A stretch of DNA of 64,000 bases from Acidobacteriaceae bacterium (GCA_003170825.1 PMYL01000013.1:20046-84045), one strand, 5' to 3'. Numbered from the stretch's first letter, positions 10,699-21,551 are shown. Notes: a model not told the origin generated them from the letters alone. Numbers and translations: made by a program.

Positions 10699-10781
10699 AC
10701 ATAGCGGTTTTCCAATTGCTGTATCCTCAAAGGGACGGCCGTGTTTTTTCAAGCCGCGGCCCCTTTGGACTCCAAACCACC

Positions 10782-12815
10782 ATGAGCACGCAGACCATTG
10801 CCATACACCTGCCCGACGGAGCCATTCGCGAAGTGCCCGCCGGCACCACGCCCCTGGACATTGCCAACTCCATCTCGCCGCGCCTGGCCGCGGCCGCCGT
10901 GGTGGCGCGCCTGACGCCCATCACCGGCGCTCTGAAACAGGCAGATTCAGGCGAAGAGCCTTCGGAAGCAGCGATGTATGCCGCGGAAGACGCCGCCGCA
11001 CCGCGCATGGTGGACCTGGCGACGCCTTTGACCGCCGACACGCGCCTGGAGCTGGTGACTGAGAAGGATCCGGAGGCGATCAAGGTGCTGCGCCACTCCG
11101 CCGCGCATGTGCTGGCCACGGCGGTGCTGGAACTCTTCCCCGAGACCAAACTGGGCCACGGTCCGGCCACCGACTCCGGCTTCTTTTACGACTTCCATCG
11201 CGAAAAACCCTTCGTTCCAGAAGAGCTGGCGCAGATCGAGGCGAAGATGGCCGAGGTAATTGCGCGCGACGAGCCGTTCAGACGTGAATCTTCTCCAAGA
11301 GAAAAAGCTCTGGAAGAGTTCAGCCGCGACGGCGACTTCATGAAGGCCCACTTCGTGACCAAGTTCACCGTGCCCGGCGACGAGGTCAGCTTCTACCGCA
11401 ACGGCAACTTCGTGGACTTTTGCCGCGGGCCGCACGTGCCCTCGACCGGCCGCGTCAAGGCCGTAAAAATAACCGCCTTGGCCGGCGCCTACTGGCTAGG
11501 CGACGAAAAGAATCCGCAGCTTCAGCGCATCTACGGCACGGCCTTCTTCTCGCAGAAGGCGCTGGACGAGCACTTCGTGCGCCTTGAAGAAGCGGCCAAG
11601 CGCGACCATCGCCTGCTGGGCAAGCAGTTGGACCTTTTCAGCATTCAGGAACTGGCCGGCCCCGGTCTCATCTTCTGGCATCCAAAGGGATCCATCGTCC
11701 GCAAAGTGATGGAAGACTGGATGCGCGACGAATGCCTCCGCCGCGGCTACCAGTTGGTTTACACGCCGCACGTGGCGCGCGTAAACCTGTGGCAGACCTC
11801 TGGGCACGAGGGCTACTACTCGCAGAACATGTTCACGCCGATGGAACTGGACGATGCGAACTATCGCATGAAGCCGATGAACTGCCCGTTCCACATTTTG
11901 ATTTACAAGAACTCGCCGAAGAGTTATCGCGACTTGCCTGTGCGTTATGCCGAGTTGGGCAATGTCTACCGGTATGAGCGCTCGGGCACCATGCACGGCC
12001 TATTGCGCGTGCGCGGCTTTACGCAGGACGACGCGCATATCTTCTGCACTCCCGGCCAAATTGAAGATGAAGTGGTGGCCTGCATCGACTTTGCCGAAGC
12101 CGTGCTCACCACCTTTGGCTTCAAGGAGTTCAAGGTCGAGTTATCCACGTGGGACCCCAGCGATCGCGCCCACTACGCCGGCTCCGACGAAAACTGGAAC
12201 CTGGCGGCTGGCTCCTTGCAGAGGGCGCTCGACCGGAAGGGAATCGCGTACAAGACCATCCCCGGCGAAGCTGCCTTCTACGGTCCCAAGATCGACGTGA
12301 AACTCGTCGACGTGCTGGGCCGCCTGTGGCAGCTCTCCACCGTCCAGTTCGACTTCAACCTGCCCGCCCGCTTCGAGCTTGAGTATGTCGGCGAGGACGG
12401 CGAGCGCCATCAGCCGGTCATGGTTCATCGCGCCCTCTTCGGCTCCGTCGAGCGCTTCTTCGGCGTCCTCATCGAGCACTACGCCGGCGCCTTCCCGCTG
12501 TGGCTCGCGCCCGTGCAGGCGGGCCTGGTGCCCATCAGCGAGCGCCATCACGCCTACGCCAAAAAAGTCGAAGCCGAACTCAAAGCCGCCGGCCTCCGCG
12601 TGGAAGTCGACGATCGCAATGAGAAGATGAACGGCAAGATCCGCGACTTCGCCAACCAGAAGACGCCCTACATTCTCGTCTTCGGCGACAAGGAACAGGA
12701 AGCCTGCGCAGTCAGTGTGCGCACCCGCGGCAAGGGAGACCAGGGCTCCATGCCGCTGGCCGATTTCATCGCCAAAGCCAAGGCGCTGGTGGAGAGCCAA
12801 TCGACGGAGTTGTAG
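10782..12815 (+). CDS. thrS: Threonyl-tRNA synthetase
   Basis: TGS domain at N-term; MNCPFHILIYKNSPKSYRDLPVRYAELGNVYRYERSGTMHGLLRVRGFTQDDAHIFC class II motif 2 region. Confidence 0.97.
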   Translation: MSTQTIAIHLPDGAIREVPAGTTPLDIANSISPRLAAAAVVARLTPITGALKQADSGEEPSEAAMYAAEDAAAPRMVDLATPLTADTRLELVTEKDPEAIKVLRHSAAHVLATAVLELFPETKLGHGPATDSGFFYDFHREKPFVPEELAQIEAKMAEVIARDEPFRRESSPREKALEEFSRDGDFMKAHFVTKFTVPGDEVSFYRNGNFVDFCRGPHVPSTGRVKAVKITALAGAYWLGDEKNPQLQRIYGTAFFSQKALDEHFVRLEEAAKRDHRLLGKQLDLFSIQELAGPGLIFWHPKGSIVRKVMEDWMRDECLRRGYQLVYTPHVARVNLWQTSGHEGYYSQNMFTPMELDDANYRMKPMNCPFHILIYKNSPKSYRDLPVRYAELGNVYRYERSGTMHGLLRVRGFTQDDAHIFCTPGQIEDEVVACIDFAEAVLTTFGFKEFKVELSTWDPSDRAHYAGSDENWNLAAGSLQRALDRKGIAYKTIPGEAAFYGPKIDVKLVDVLGRLWQLSTVQFDFNLPARFELEYVGEDGERHQPVMVHRALFGSVERFFGVLIEHYAGAFPLWLAPVQAGLVPISERHHAYAKKVEAELKAAGLRVEVDDRNEKMNGKIRDFANQKTPYILVFGDKEQEACAVSVRTRGKGDQGSMPLADFIAKAKALVESQSTEL

Positions 12816-13041
12816 CAGGAGCCCTAAGGAACCTCTGAAAAAGTCCTTGCCGTGAAGTCGTCATTCCCTCAGGGGCTAAAGCCCGCGTTGATTTTGCGGC
12901 ATTTACGACACCCTTCGGCAGGCTCAGGGGCCTTTGAAGTCGTGCCCTGACACGAACCAGCCTTTTTCCGCTCGCCGCGGCGAGTAAAGCCCGTACCCTT
13001 CATTCTCCGCTGCAAGATTAGATGAGCCGGCCCAGTGTCCT

Positions 13042-14397
13042 CTACTCCCGCACGCTGATGCCGAGCGCCTTCATCTTGCGATAGAGGTGGCTGCGTTCCA
13101 GGCCCAATAACTCCGCCGCGTGGCTGATGTTATTGCGTGCTTCTTCAATCTTCTTCAGAATATATTCGCGCTCGTAGGCGTCGCGCGCCTGTTGCAAAGT
13201 GGAGAATTCTTCCGTCGAGCGCGTGCCGGCCTTGTGGGTGAGCGGCGGCAGATGCTTGCGCTCGATGCGCAGGGCGCGTGGATTGAGGATGAGCACCCGC
13301 TCGATTACATTTTTCAGTTCGCGAACGTTGCCCGGCCAACGGTACTCGGCCAGCGTCGCCAGCGCCTCTTCGCCGATCTCCATGCGCGGGCGTCCGTACT
13401 GGCGGCCGAACTCGGCCAGGAACTCGCGCGCCAGCAGCGGTATGTCCTGCTTGCGCTCCCTCAGCGGCGGCACAAAGAACGGGACGACATTGAGCCGGTA
13501 GAAGAGGTCCTCGCGGAAGTTGCCCTTGGCGATCTCCTCTTCGAGATCCTTGTTGGTGGAGGCGATCAGGCGCACGTCCACGCGCAAGGGCTGCGTGCCG
13601 CCGACGGGCGTAAAGAGCTGGTCGTCAAGGGCAGAGAGCACCTTGGCCTGCGTCTTGAGGCTCATGTCGCCCACTTCATCCAGGAAGAGCGATCCGCCGT
13701 CAGCGCGTTCCAGGGTGCCGCGCTGCTCCGTGGGACCGCCGGGCTGGGCGCTGTAGCGGTAGCCGAAGAGTTCGGCCTCGATGTAGGCCTCGGGGATGGC
13801 GGCGCAGTTCAGCTCGACAAAGACACTATCCCGCCGCAGGCTCTCGGCGTGAATGGCGCGGGCGATCAGTTCCTTGCCGGTGCCCGATTCGCCGTAGATG
13901 AGCACGCGGCCGTTGGTGGGCGCCATGAGCCGTATCTGCTGGCGCAGCGCCTTTACCGGAATGCTTTCGCCGGTGAGCACCGATCCCACATTGAACTGGC
14001 GCTTGAATTCGATGTTTTCAGTGCGCAGGCGCCGCGCTTCCACCGCGTTCTTGAGCACGATCAGCGTGCGATCGAGCGAGAGCGGCTTTTCCAAAAAGTC
14101 GTATGCGCCCAGCTTGGTGGCCTTCACGGCGGCCTCGATGGTGCCGTGGCCGCTGATGATGACCACCTCCGGCCGCATCTCGACGGCCAACTGGTGCATA
14201 TCGGCCAGCACGTCGAGGCCGTCGCGGTCAGGAAGCCAGATGTCGAGCAGCACCACGTCATAGGGCGCGTCCTGCAACAGCACCATCGCCTCGGCGGCGG
14301 TGGCAGCGCTGGCCACGCCATAGCCCTCTTCGCGCAGAATCTCTTCCAGCGAGGCGCGAATCTCCGCCTCGTCGTCCACCACCAGAATGTGATTCAT
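13042..14397 (-). CDS. Sigma-54-dependent response regulator (NtrX-like)
   Basis: Receiver domain MNHILVVDDEAEIRASLEEIL, AAA+ GESGTGKELIARAIH, FLDEVGDMS, C-terminal Fis-type HTH. Confidence 0.93.
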   Translation of the reverse strand: MNHILVVDDEAEIRASLEEILREEGYGVASAATAAEAMVLLQDAPYDVVLLDIWLPDRDGLDVLADMHQLAVEMRPEVVIISGHGTIEAAVKATKLGAYDFLEKPLSLDRTLIVLKNAVEARRLRTENIEFKRQFNVGSVLTGESIPVKALRQQIRLMAPTNGRVLIYGESGTGKELIARAIHAESLRRDSVFVELNCAAIPEAYIEAELFGYRYSAQPGGPTEQRGTLERADGGSLFLDEVGDMSLKTQAKVLSALDDQLFTPVGGTQPLRVDVRLIASTNKDLEEEIAKGNFREDLFYRLNVVPFFVPPLRERKQDIPLLAREFLAEFGRQYGRPRMEIGEEALATLAEYRWPGNVRELKNVIERVLILNPRALRIERKHLPPLTHKAGTRSTEEFSTLQQARDAYEREYILKKIEEARNNISHAAELLGLERSHLYRKMKALGISVRE

Positions 14398-16709
14398 GAG
14401 TGCAATCCCCTGAGCGGAGCGACGGAGTTGCCGGGCGCGGCATCGTTGCCCTCGAGCGCGGCCGGAGCCAACTGTGCGCTGCCGAGATCCATCAGCGGCA
14501 GACGCAGCAGGAAGCGCGCGCCCTTGGGGCTATTGGCCTCGGCGCGCAGCGAGCCGCCATGCTCCTGCACGATCTTGGCCGCAATGGAGAGGCCCAGTCC
14601 GGTGCCGCGATGCTTGGTGGAGTAGAAGGGCAGAAACAGCCGCTCGCGGATTTCATCGGTGAGCCCGTGGCCGGTGTCTGAGACCGCGATCTCGACCGCC
14701 GCGCTGTCTTCGCTGAGCGAACTGCTGAGCCCAAGCACGCGCAACAAACTGCCCTGCATGGCCTCGGCGGCATTGTCGATGAGGTTGGCCAGCGCGCGGC
14801 GGATGGCCTCGGGGTCGGCAAGCACCGTCGGCAATCCTGGCTCCAGGTCCCGCTGCACGGTGATGCCGTTGAGGCGGCCGGCAAACAGCGCCAGCGCTTG
14901 CTCGGCTATCTGGTTAAGATCGCATGCGCGAGGCTGCGGCGAGGGAAACTGCGCCAGCGCCGAGAACTGGTCGACCAGGGTGCGCAACGTGCCCACGCAG
15001 GCCAGGATAACCTCGCTGCATTTGCGGATCACGCCGGGCGAGTCCAAAGTGCCGCGGTCCAGATGCCTGCCGATCCGCTCGGCGGAGAGGGCGATGGGCG
15101 TGAGCGGGTTCTTGATCTCGTGGGCTACCCTCTGCGCCACCTCCTTCCACGCCAACTGGCGCTGCGCGCGCAACAACTCGGTGGTGTCCTCCACCACCAG
15201 CACCGTTCCCGGCTGGCCGTGGGCCAGTTCAAGCCGCGCGCTGGTAATGGCCAGGTGCATGGTGCGGCCGCGGGCATGAAACTCAACTTCGGTAGAAGCC
15301 GCGCCCATGCGATGGCCGCGCCGGATCACTCCGGCCAGATCGTCCGCACAGTCGGCAGGCAGCAGCGACTCGATTCGCTCTCCGCCCAGGCCAAGATCCT
15401 CGCGCCGTCCCATCAACGCGGCAAAGGCGCGATTGGACTGGAGCACCACGCCTGCGCCATCCAGGGTGACCACGCCCGAGGGAATCGTCTCGACGATCGT
15501 CTCCAACTCGCGGCGGCGCTCCTCGATGGCCAGGTTGGCCGCGGTGAGCTGCGCCGACGAGCTCTCGGCCAACTGCCGGCTGGCATCCAGATCCGCCGCC
15601 ATGCGGTTGAAGGCGCGGACCAGGTCGCCCATCTCTCCGGTGGCGATCAGCGCCACGCGATGGTCGTACTTGCCGGTAGCGATCTCGTCCATCGCGTCTG
15701 CCAGGGCCTCCACCGGGCGGGTGATCTGCTTGGACAGAAACAGGGCCAGCCACACGCTGGAAAAGAAAACGAACACCGTGATCAGCAACAGCAGCAGGAA
15801 GAATATGGTGCGGAGCTGGTTGCGCGAACGGAACAGCTTCCAATAAGCGTCTGCCCCGGAGCGGATGCGCGCCGTGGTCTGACTGAGCCCCCGCGGCATG
15901 GGCAGCGCCGTCACCACCACCTTGCCGGAAGCGGTTGGCGACACACCCAGCGCGAACTCCTGGCCTGCCACATTGATCACCGGCTCATCGTGCCGCTGCG
16001 CCGAGGTCAGCAGGCTTGCCGAAAGCGGCCCGCGAAGCGGAATCGCGGCTCCCCGCTCGCCTTCGTCCAGCCAGGGAACCAAGCTCGCCACGCTGGACTC
16101 CGGCGGCGCCTGAAAGCTGGCCAGAACCCGCAAGTCCTTCCCATAGACGATGGCAAAGCCGCCGTCCAGCGTGATGCGGTGGGAGGACAGCACATCCTGG
16201 AGCGTCGCCGGATCGCGGTCCGGAGCGCCGGTGGCCGCTATCGACTCCGCCTCGCCCCGCGCATTGCTGGTGACGTATTGCGCCAGCTCCAGCACCACGC
16301 GGGTCGAGTCCTCGCGCAACTCCGATGTGGGCTGCGAAAACCAGCGGTCGATGGAACGGTTCATCAGTTGAAAGCTGAACAGGAACATGAAAACCGCGGG
16401 GGTGAGCGCGATCAAGGCCGCGCCCAGCACCATTCGCGTGCGCAGCCGCGCGCCCAGGGCGCTGCTGCTCTGGTCGGCATAGAGCTTGAGGATGTTCCTG
16501 AGCAGCAGCATCAGCAGCACCATCAGCAGCAGGAACACCAGCACGGTGAGGCCGGTAAAGACCAGCGTCTCCCCGGAGGTCTCAGGATTGAGAAACCGGA
16601 CATTGGAGGTGTTGAATGCCTGGAGCGCGCCCAGCAAGGCGAGAAACAACAGCACTCCGCCTGCAAGCAGGGCAACCAACCGGCGCCGAGGATCGCCGAG
16701 AAACGACAT
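14394..16709 (-). CDS. Membrane sensor histidine kinase (NtrY-like; HAMP, PAS, HisKA, HATPase_c)
   Basis: Likely start MSFLGDPRRRLVALLAGG at 16709; AHEIKNPLTPIALSAERI H-box; DTGHGLTDEIRERLFLPFYSTKHRGTGLGLSIAAKI; 4-nt overlap with the response regulator. Confidence 0.93.
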   Translation of the reverse strand: MSFLGDPRRRLVALLAGGVLLFLALLGALQAFNTSNVRFLNPETSGETLVFTGLTVLVFLLLMVLLMLLLRNILKLYADQSSSALGARLRTRMVLGAALIALTPAVFMFLFSFQLMNRSIDRWFSQPTSELREDSTRVVLELAQYVTSNARGEAESIAATGAPDRDPATLQDVLSSHRITLDGGFAIVYGKDLRVLASFQAPPESSVASLVPWLDEGERGAAIPLRGPLSASLLTSAQRHDEPVINVAGQEFALGVSPTASGKVVVTALPMPRGLSQTTARIRSGADAYWKLFRSRNQLRTIFFLLLLLITVFVFFSSVWLALFLSKQITRPVEALADAMDEIATGKYDHRVALIATGEMGDLVRAFNRMAADLDASRQLAESSSAQLTAANLAIEERRRELETIVETIPSGVVTLDGAGVVLQSNRAFAALMGRREDLGLGGERIESLLPADCADDLAGVIRRGHRMGAASTEVEFHARGRTMHLAITSARLELAHGQPGTVLVVEDTTELLRAQRQLAWKEVAQRVAHEIKNPLTPIALSAERIGRHLDRGTLDSPGVIRKCSEVILACVGTLRTLVDQFSALAQFPSPQPRACDLNQIAEQALALFAGRLNGITVQRDLEPGLPTVLADPEAIRRALANLIDNAAEAMQGSLLRVLGLSSSLSEDSAAVEIAVSDTGHGLTDEIRERLFLPFYSTKHRGTGLGLSIAAKIVQEHGGSLRAEANSPKGARFLLRLPLMDLGSAQLAPAALEGNDAAPGNSVAPLRGLHS

Positions 16710-16792
16710 GCGGCGATTATAAAGCGGTTGGCGAAGAGTGGGGAGGGGCCAGGGAACAAGGAGCAGAAAACCTAACCTGGCCCTGCCATTTT

Positions 16793-17548
16793 CTACCTCC
16801 AGACCACAAACTTGAGCCAGCCTTCCCAAACGTCGGCCCACGCATGGACGATGATGTTTGCGCGCAGATTCCCGCGCCACGCGGCCAGCGCTCCAAACAG
16901 AACTCCAAGCACGCTGATCACGATCGTATTCTTCCAGCCCTGGTAGCTGTGTCCCAGGCCAAACACTAGTCCCTGTCCCAGCACGGCCACCATAACGCTT
17001 CCGCTCAACGCATGGAGCTGGCGCTGCAGATAGCCGCGAAATGCCATCTCCTCGCAAACGCCCGCGGTGATCGCGGTCGCAATCCAGATCAGGATTTCAA
17101 GCAGGCTCTGCGGCAACAGGCTGGCGACGGATTTCGCGCTGCTCGGCCCCAGCAACCGGTGAACCGCATACGCTGAGCCCTCCCACAGCACCCAGAACGG
17201 CAGCGCAATCCCCACGTCCACCGCGACGCTCTTCCACGAGGTCCAGCGCCCGCCCGACAGCGTTGCCAGATTGCCGCCGCGGCGATGCACGCCGACCCAG
17301 CAGTAATAAAGGAGGGCCCAGTCCATGAAGATGGCGATCAGGTAGACGGGAATGACTTGACTGTGGCTCCCAAGCTGGCCGGCTGCCGCTCCGCCGCCTC
17401 CCGTGGGAGCATGTTGAGCAAGAAAGCCCAACGCTGCCACGCCGGCCCCAATCAGCAGGAAGCCTATAAAATGTCTCCACGAAGCGATCTGCCGCGGCCT
17501 TTGGCTTGCGCCTGAATTTTCTACCGAAAAAATCTCATTTCCCTGCAT
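16793..17548 (-). CDS. CPBP-family intramembrane metalloprotease (CAAX-protease-like)
   Basis: AGVCEEMAFRGYLQRQLHAL (EExxxR), GLGHSYQG and later NIIVHAWAD motifs in a polytopic protein. Confidence 0.88.
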   Translation of the reverse strand: MQGNEIFSVENSGASQRPRQIASWRHFIGFLLIGAGVAALGFLAQHAPTGGGGAAAGQLGSHSQVIPVYLIAIFMDWALLYYCWVGVHRRGGNLATLSGGRWTSWKSVAVDVGIALPFWVLWEGSAYAVHRLLGPSSAKSVASLLPQSLLEILIWIATAITAGVCEEMAFRGYLQRQLHALSGSVMVAVLGQGLVFGLGHSYQGWKNTIVISVLGVLFGALAAWRGNLRANIIVHAWADVWEGWLKFVVWR

Positions 17549-18140
17549 GAATCTTTTCCTTTCGACTTTCTGAATGACGCTGCTGCTTCCTGGCGATCTT
17601 GTTCAATTCCGCCAATATCTCTTCCGCCCAGCGCAGGTGCGCTTTCAATTCCAACTGTCCGAATCGCATCGCCATCTTCCAATAAGGAGCGTCAGGATAC
17701 CGATGATTTTGAGCAGTCACCTCCTGCTCTATCCGCCTGAGCTGCTCAAGAAACGCGCTCTCGCTTTCCGCCATGCGCTCCACGTGTTGAATCGAAATCT
17801 CCGGGGAAACCTGCGCGCCAAAGAACAGCTTCAGCAGCAATTCGTTGCGCGGAATCTCCGGCTGCGGCTCGACTGCCAGCCAATTCGCCAGACGCTCCCG
17901 GCCCTTTTTCGCGATGGAGTAGATGCGCCGGTCCGGCTTGCCTTTTTGCCGCTCCGTCTTGCAGCTCACAAAGCCATCGGCCGCCAGCCTTTTCAGGTTG
18001 GGATAGATCTGCCCATAGCTCTCGTTCCAAAAGTGGCCGACCGATGAGCGAATGTTCTGCCCCAGGTCGTAGCCCGACATGGGTTCGACCGTCAACAGAC
18101 CCAACAGCACTTCCATGCTCGAACTTGAACGCTTTGCCAT
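17535..18140 (-). CDS. PadR-family transcriptional regulator
   Basis: MEVLLGLLTVEPMSGYDLGQNIRSSVGHFWNESYGQIYPNLKRLAADGFV, PadR winged helix; overlaps the CPBP gene by 14 nt. Confidence 0.93.
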   Translation of the reverse strand: MAKRSSSSMEVLLGLLTVEPMSGYDLGQNIRSSVGHFWNESYGQIYPNLKRLAADGFVSCKTERQKGKPDRRIYSIAKKGRERLANWLAVEPQPEIPRNELLLKLFFGAQVSPEISIQHVERMAESESAFLEQLRRIEQEVTAQNHRYPDAPYWKMAMRFGQLELKAHLRWAEEILAELNKIARKQQRHSESRKEKIHAGK

Positions 18141-18152
18141 ATGCCTAATAGA

Positions 18153-18173
18153 TATATCTCTATTAGAGATATA
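18153..18173. promoter_or_regulatory. Palindrome immediately upstream of padR, candidate PadR operator
   Basis: tatatctcta-t-tagagatata, perfect 10-bp arms, 12 bp upstream of the padR start codon. Confidence 0.7.
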
Positions 18174-18321
18174 CTGTCAACAGATATTTTCCGGCCCGCT
18201 TTTTCCGGCCATCTTGATTCGTTTTCGGCATGTCGCGGTGAGCGAAACGGAAGAGGAAGAGAATGCAAGGCGCGGAGGCCGCATCCGCTCGGGCAGTTAC
18301 GGATGCGGCGTCGATATTCGA

Positions 18322-19437
18322 TCAGGCAATCACGCTGGCAGCCGCCGTCCAGGGCCGGTGCTGGCTCTCGGCCACGCCGCGATGGGTGAGCGTGCCCATC
18401 CAGGTATTCAGTCCATCGGCCAGCCCCGCGTCCTGCTTGAGCGCCTCACGAGCGCCCAGGTTGGCCAGGCGCAGCAGGTAGGGGAAGGTCGAGTTGGTCA
18501 AGGCAAGCGTGGAGGTGTGCGGCACCGCGCCGGGCATGTTGGTCACGCAGTAGTGCACCACGCCGTCCACCACGTAGCTGGGGTTGGAGTGCGAGGTGGG
18601 CCGCGCCGTCTCCACGCAGCCGCCCTGGTCGATGGCCACGTCCACAATCACCGCGCCCTTCTTCATCTGCGCCACCATGGCGCGGGTCACGATCCTGGGA
18701 GCCGTGGCGCCGGGAATTAGCACGGCGCCGATCACCAGATCGGCCTCCCTGGTGGCCTGGGCCACGTTGTAGCTGTTCGAGGCCAAGGTGTAGAGGCGGC
18801 CGCCGAAGATGTCGTCCAGCTCGCGGAGGCGGTTCAGGTTCACGTCTACAAGGGTCACCTTGGCGCCAAAGCCGAGCGCGATCCGAGCCGCATTGGCGCC
18901 CACGATCCCTCCGCCGAGGATGCAGACGTGGGCCGGCGGCACGCCCGGCACGCCGCCCAGCAGAATCCCCCGTCCGCCGCGTTCCTTTTCGAGATACGTG
19001 GCTCCCACCTGCACGCTCATCCGCCCCGCCACTTCGCTCATGGGCGTGAGCAGCGGCAGCGTGCCCTGGCGGTCGCGGACGGTTTCATACGCAATGCCGA
19101 TGACCCCGGACTCGAGCAGCTTGTCAGTCAGATCCCGCACCGGCGCCAGGTGCAGATAGGTAAACAGCACCAGCCCCTCGCGAAAAAAAACGTACTCCTC
19201 CTCAATGGGCTCCTTGACCTTGACCACCATCTCGGACTTACCCCAGACGTAGCCGGCCTCGCCCACAATCTCCGCGCCGGCGTTCTGGTACTCGTCGTCG
19301 GGAAAGCCGGACTGCGCGCCGGCCTGGGTCTCCACCAGCACGGTGTGGCCGGCCTCGGCGAGGGCTTTGACGCCCGCCGGGGTCACGCCCACCCGGGCTT
19401 CGTGATCCTTGATCTCTTTGGGAACGCCGATGATCAT
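18322..19437 (-). CDS. ald: Alanine dehydrogenase
   Basis: [36 protein letters not shown]...; 371 aa, canonical length. Confidence 0.95.
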   Translation of the reverse strand: MIIGVPKEIKDHEARVGVTPAGVKALAEAGHTVLVETQAGAQSGFPDDEYQNAGAEIVGEAGYVWGKSEMVVKVKEPIEEEYVFFREGLVLFTYLHLAPVRDLTDKLLESGVIGIAYETVRDRQGTLPLLTPMSEVAGRMSVQVGATYLEKERGGRGILLGGVPGVPPAHVCILGGGIVGANAARIALGFGAKVTLVDVNLNRLRELDDIFGGRLYTLASNSYNVAQATREADLVIGAVLIPGATAPRIVTRAMVAQMKKGAVIVDVAIDQGGCVETARPTSHSNPSYVVDGVVHYCVTNMPGAVPHTSTLALTNSTFPYLLRLANLGAREALKQDAGLADGLNTWMGTLTHRGVAESQHRPWTAAASVIA

Positions 19438-19574
19438 GGTTTGCTCCTGATCGGGTTGGATGCCGGCCGGGGAGGGCTTGACCCGGCGCCGAGCGTGCGT
19501 CCGCTTCCAACTGGCTAGAATCCTACGGCGCAAACCGCTTTCAATGTGTGCAAAGTTTGTGGTAGAAGTGACCC

Positions 19575-20111
19575 ATGGGAACGAAACGTGACAAAAATGG
19601 CCAACTGGCGCAAGAATCAGGCGCATACTGGGTTGAAGGCGCGGCGGCAGATGGGCTGGCTGGCGGCCTCGACGATCTGGATGCGGCCATTCTGCGCCAC
19701 CTGGAGCGCCACGGGCGAGCCACCAACTACGAGGTGGGCGAAGCAGTGGGATTGTCGGCTTCGGCGGCATCGCGGCGCATCCAGGCGCTGGAGACGGCCG
19801 GCGCCATCCGCGGCTACCGCGCCCAGATCGACGACCGCCTGCTGGGCAAGCGCATGACCGTCTTCATCCGCGTGACCCTGGAGCGCCAATCGGCGCCGGT
19901 GCTGAGCGCCTTCGAGACCGCCGTTCGCCGCTGCAAAGGCATCGCAAGCTGCCACCTGATGGCCGGCCAGTACGACTACATGCTGGTGGTCCGCGTGGCG
20001 GATATCGACGACTACGGCCGCCTGCACCAGAACGAGCTATCCCGCCTGCCGGGAGTGACGCGCCTGGAAACCAGCTTTGCGCTCAGGGATGTGCTGGAGG
20101 GGAAAAGCTAG
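19575..20111 (+). CDS. Lrp/AsnC-family transcriptional regulator
   Basis: [55 protein letters not shown]; divergent from ald. Confidence 0.92.
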   Translation: MGTKRDKNGQLAQESGAYWVEGAAADGLAGGLDDLDAAILRHLERHGRATNYEVGEAVGLSASAASRRIQALETAGAIRGYRAQIDDRLLGKRMTVFIRVTLERQSAPVLSAFETAVRRCKGIASCHLMAGQYDYMLVVRVADIDDYGRLHQNELSRLPGVTRLETSFALRDVLEGKS

Positions 20112-20217
20112 AGGCGGCTGGCTGCTTCGAGGAGGTTACCGGCGGCTGGCTGCTTCCTGCTTCAGCCCGTGACAGAAGACGCCCGTTGCGATAGATTAAG
20201 GTTTTCATGGAAAGGTG

Positions 20218-20286
20218 ATGCGTGGTCCAATGTCTTTGATTCCAAAAGACCGGGATTGCGGACAGCCGGGAAGAGGAGATGGCTGA
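20218..20286 (+). CDS. Putative coupled upstream mini-ORF 1 (22 aa)
   Basis: MRGPMSLIPKDRDCGQPGRGDG*; TGATG overlap with the next start codon; similar mini-ORF precedes the paralog at 21793. Confidence 0.4.
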   Translation: MRGPMSLIPKDRDCGQPGRGDG

Positions 20287-21551
20287 TGATAGACGAGGAC
20301 CTGAGATTTCCCAACCGCAAGAAACGAGATTGGGAACAGCCACGTTTCGGCGGCAAGCTCACGGACGCGAACCTGCCAGATCCCAACGGCGAGAAAGCAG
20401 AAGAGGAACAGCTGCCTCTCAGCAGCTACACGATCATTGGATCGGCCCCGGAGAGTTCCGACGACAAGCCCGCGGAGGCGGACCGGCAATATCCCCTCGG
20501 CGTGGACCGGCAAAACCCCAATGGTGAGACGACAACTGCCTTTCCACCATTGCTTGAAGTGTTGAGTCAGCGGATTCGGAAATTCGCGGAGAGCCCAACA
20601 AGGGTCTATGTCGCGGCAGGCGTGGGACTCGGGATTCTGTTTGGAATCACAATCGCAGCCATTTCCTGGCACATCAACAACCCAAATGGGCCATATGATC
20701 TGAGATCGGTCACTTCCAGCGAGGCGGGGTTGAAGGGCCATCTGTTTCTCAAATGGGAGAAGAAGCTTCAATACCGCCTGACGTTAGAACCCAGCGATCC
20801 GAAGCAGCTTGCGGGGTTTTCGCTTGCGGTCGCCAATTCGCCGCGCCCTCTTTCCATCAACATTCAACTGAAGGATGCCCAGGGGTTTGTATTGTGCGCC
20901 AAGGACATCCTCTTGCAATACGATGCCCGGAAAGCGGCAGCTCTTGCGGCGCCCGATCCCGAGGCCGAGGCCGGGAATACGGATACGGGCAATGTCTCCA
21001 GCGACCAGTTGGCTCAAGGGATCAATGTTGCGCGATTGGAAGCTCAGGAACCTGAGCGGGAACTAGGCAAGGACATTTTCCTGAATCAAATCGGGCGGGA
21101 TGGACAAATTGACTCCATAAGCGCCCAAGGGGATATCCCATGCTCAGGGAAGGCCTATGAAAGCACTTCCTATTGGAGTTTTTCGCCCGGCTTTCCATCC
21201 CTTGCCGAGCAGGGTGAATTGCTGAAGCGGCAGGCGGATATCCGGGCGAACGAAGCGTCCGCAGCTTCTGAAAAACTTGTCGCGCGCAGGAGAATGGCAG
21301 CGAAAGCCGCGCCAAAGCCCTCCCCTTTCTACATCGAAGGAGACGATTCAATCGCCGGATATGACGCATCCGCGGGAATTATAGAAACCTTCACGGCGAG
21401 GCGTTTTCTCGTCGACAAGGCAGGCGCAGCCGCCAATGCGCTCAAAGGGCTTGACTTTCCCATAGATGTCCACTACAGGTGCGACCAGTCTGCAACCTGC
21501 ACCATCACGCGCGCCGGCGGGGGCATGCTGCACGCGAAGTTGAAGAAATGA
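20286..21551 (+). CDS. Uncharacterised single-TM protein, copy 1: degenerate 12-aa-unit N-terminus, TM helix, extracytoplasmic domain
   Basis: MIDEDLRFPNRKKRDWEQPRFGGKL...; TM GVGLGILFGITIAAISWH; C-terminal domain alignable by eye to the product of 21793-23268. Confidence 0.75.
   Translation: MIDEDLRFPNRKKRDWEQPRFGGKLTDANLPDPNGEKAEEEQLPLSSYTIIGSAPESSDDKPAEADRQYPLGVDRQNPNGETTTAFPPLLEVLSQRIRKFAESPTRVYVAAGVGLGILFGITIAAISWHINNPNGPYDLRSVTSSEAGLKGHLFLKWEKKLQYRLTLEPSDPKQLAGFSLAVANSPRPLSINIQLKDAQGFVLCAKDILLQYDARKAAALAAPDPEAEAGNTDTGNVSSDQLAQGINVARLEAQEPERELGKDIFLNQIGRDGQIDSISAQGDIPCSGKAYESTSYWSFSPGFPSLAEQGELLKRQADIRANEASAASEKLVARRRMAAKAAPKPSPFYIEGDDSIAGYDASAGIIETFTARRFLVDKAGAAANALKGLDFPIDVHYRCDQSATCTITRAGGGMLHAKLKK

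Noticed and set aside
10507-10781. T-box or threonine leader upstream of thrS
   Set aside because: No T-box sequence or specifier structure found by eye; the region is better explained as a gene remnant.
14898-16775. 625-aa plus-strand ORF
   Set aside because: Antisense to the NtrY-like kinase, which has all expected domains.
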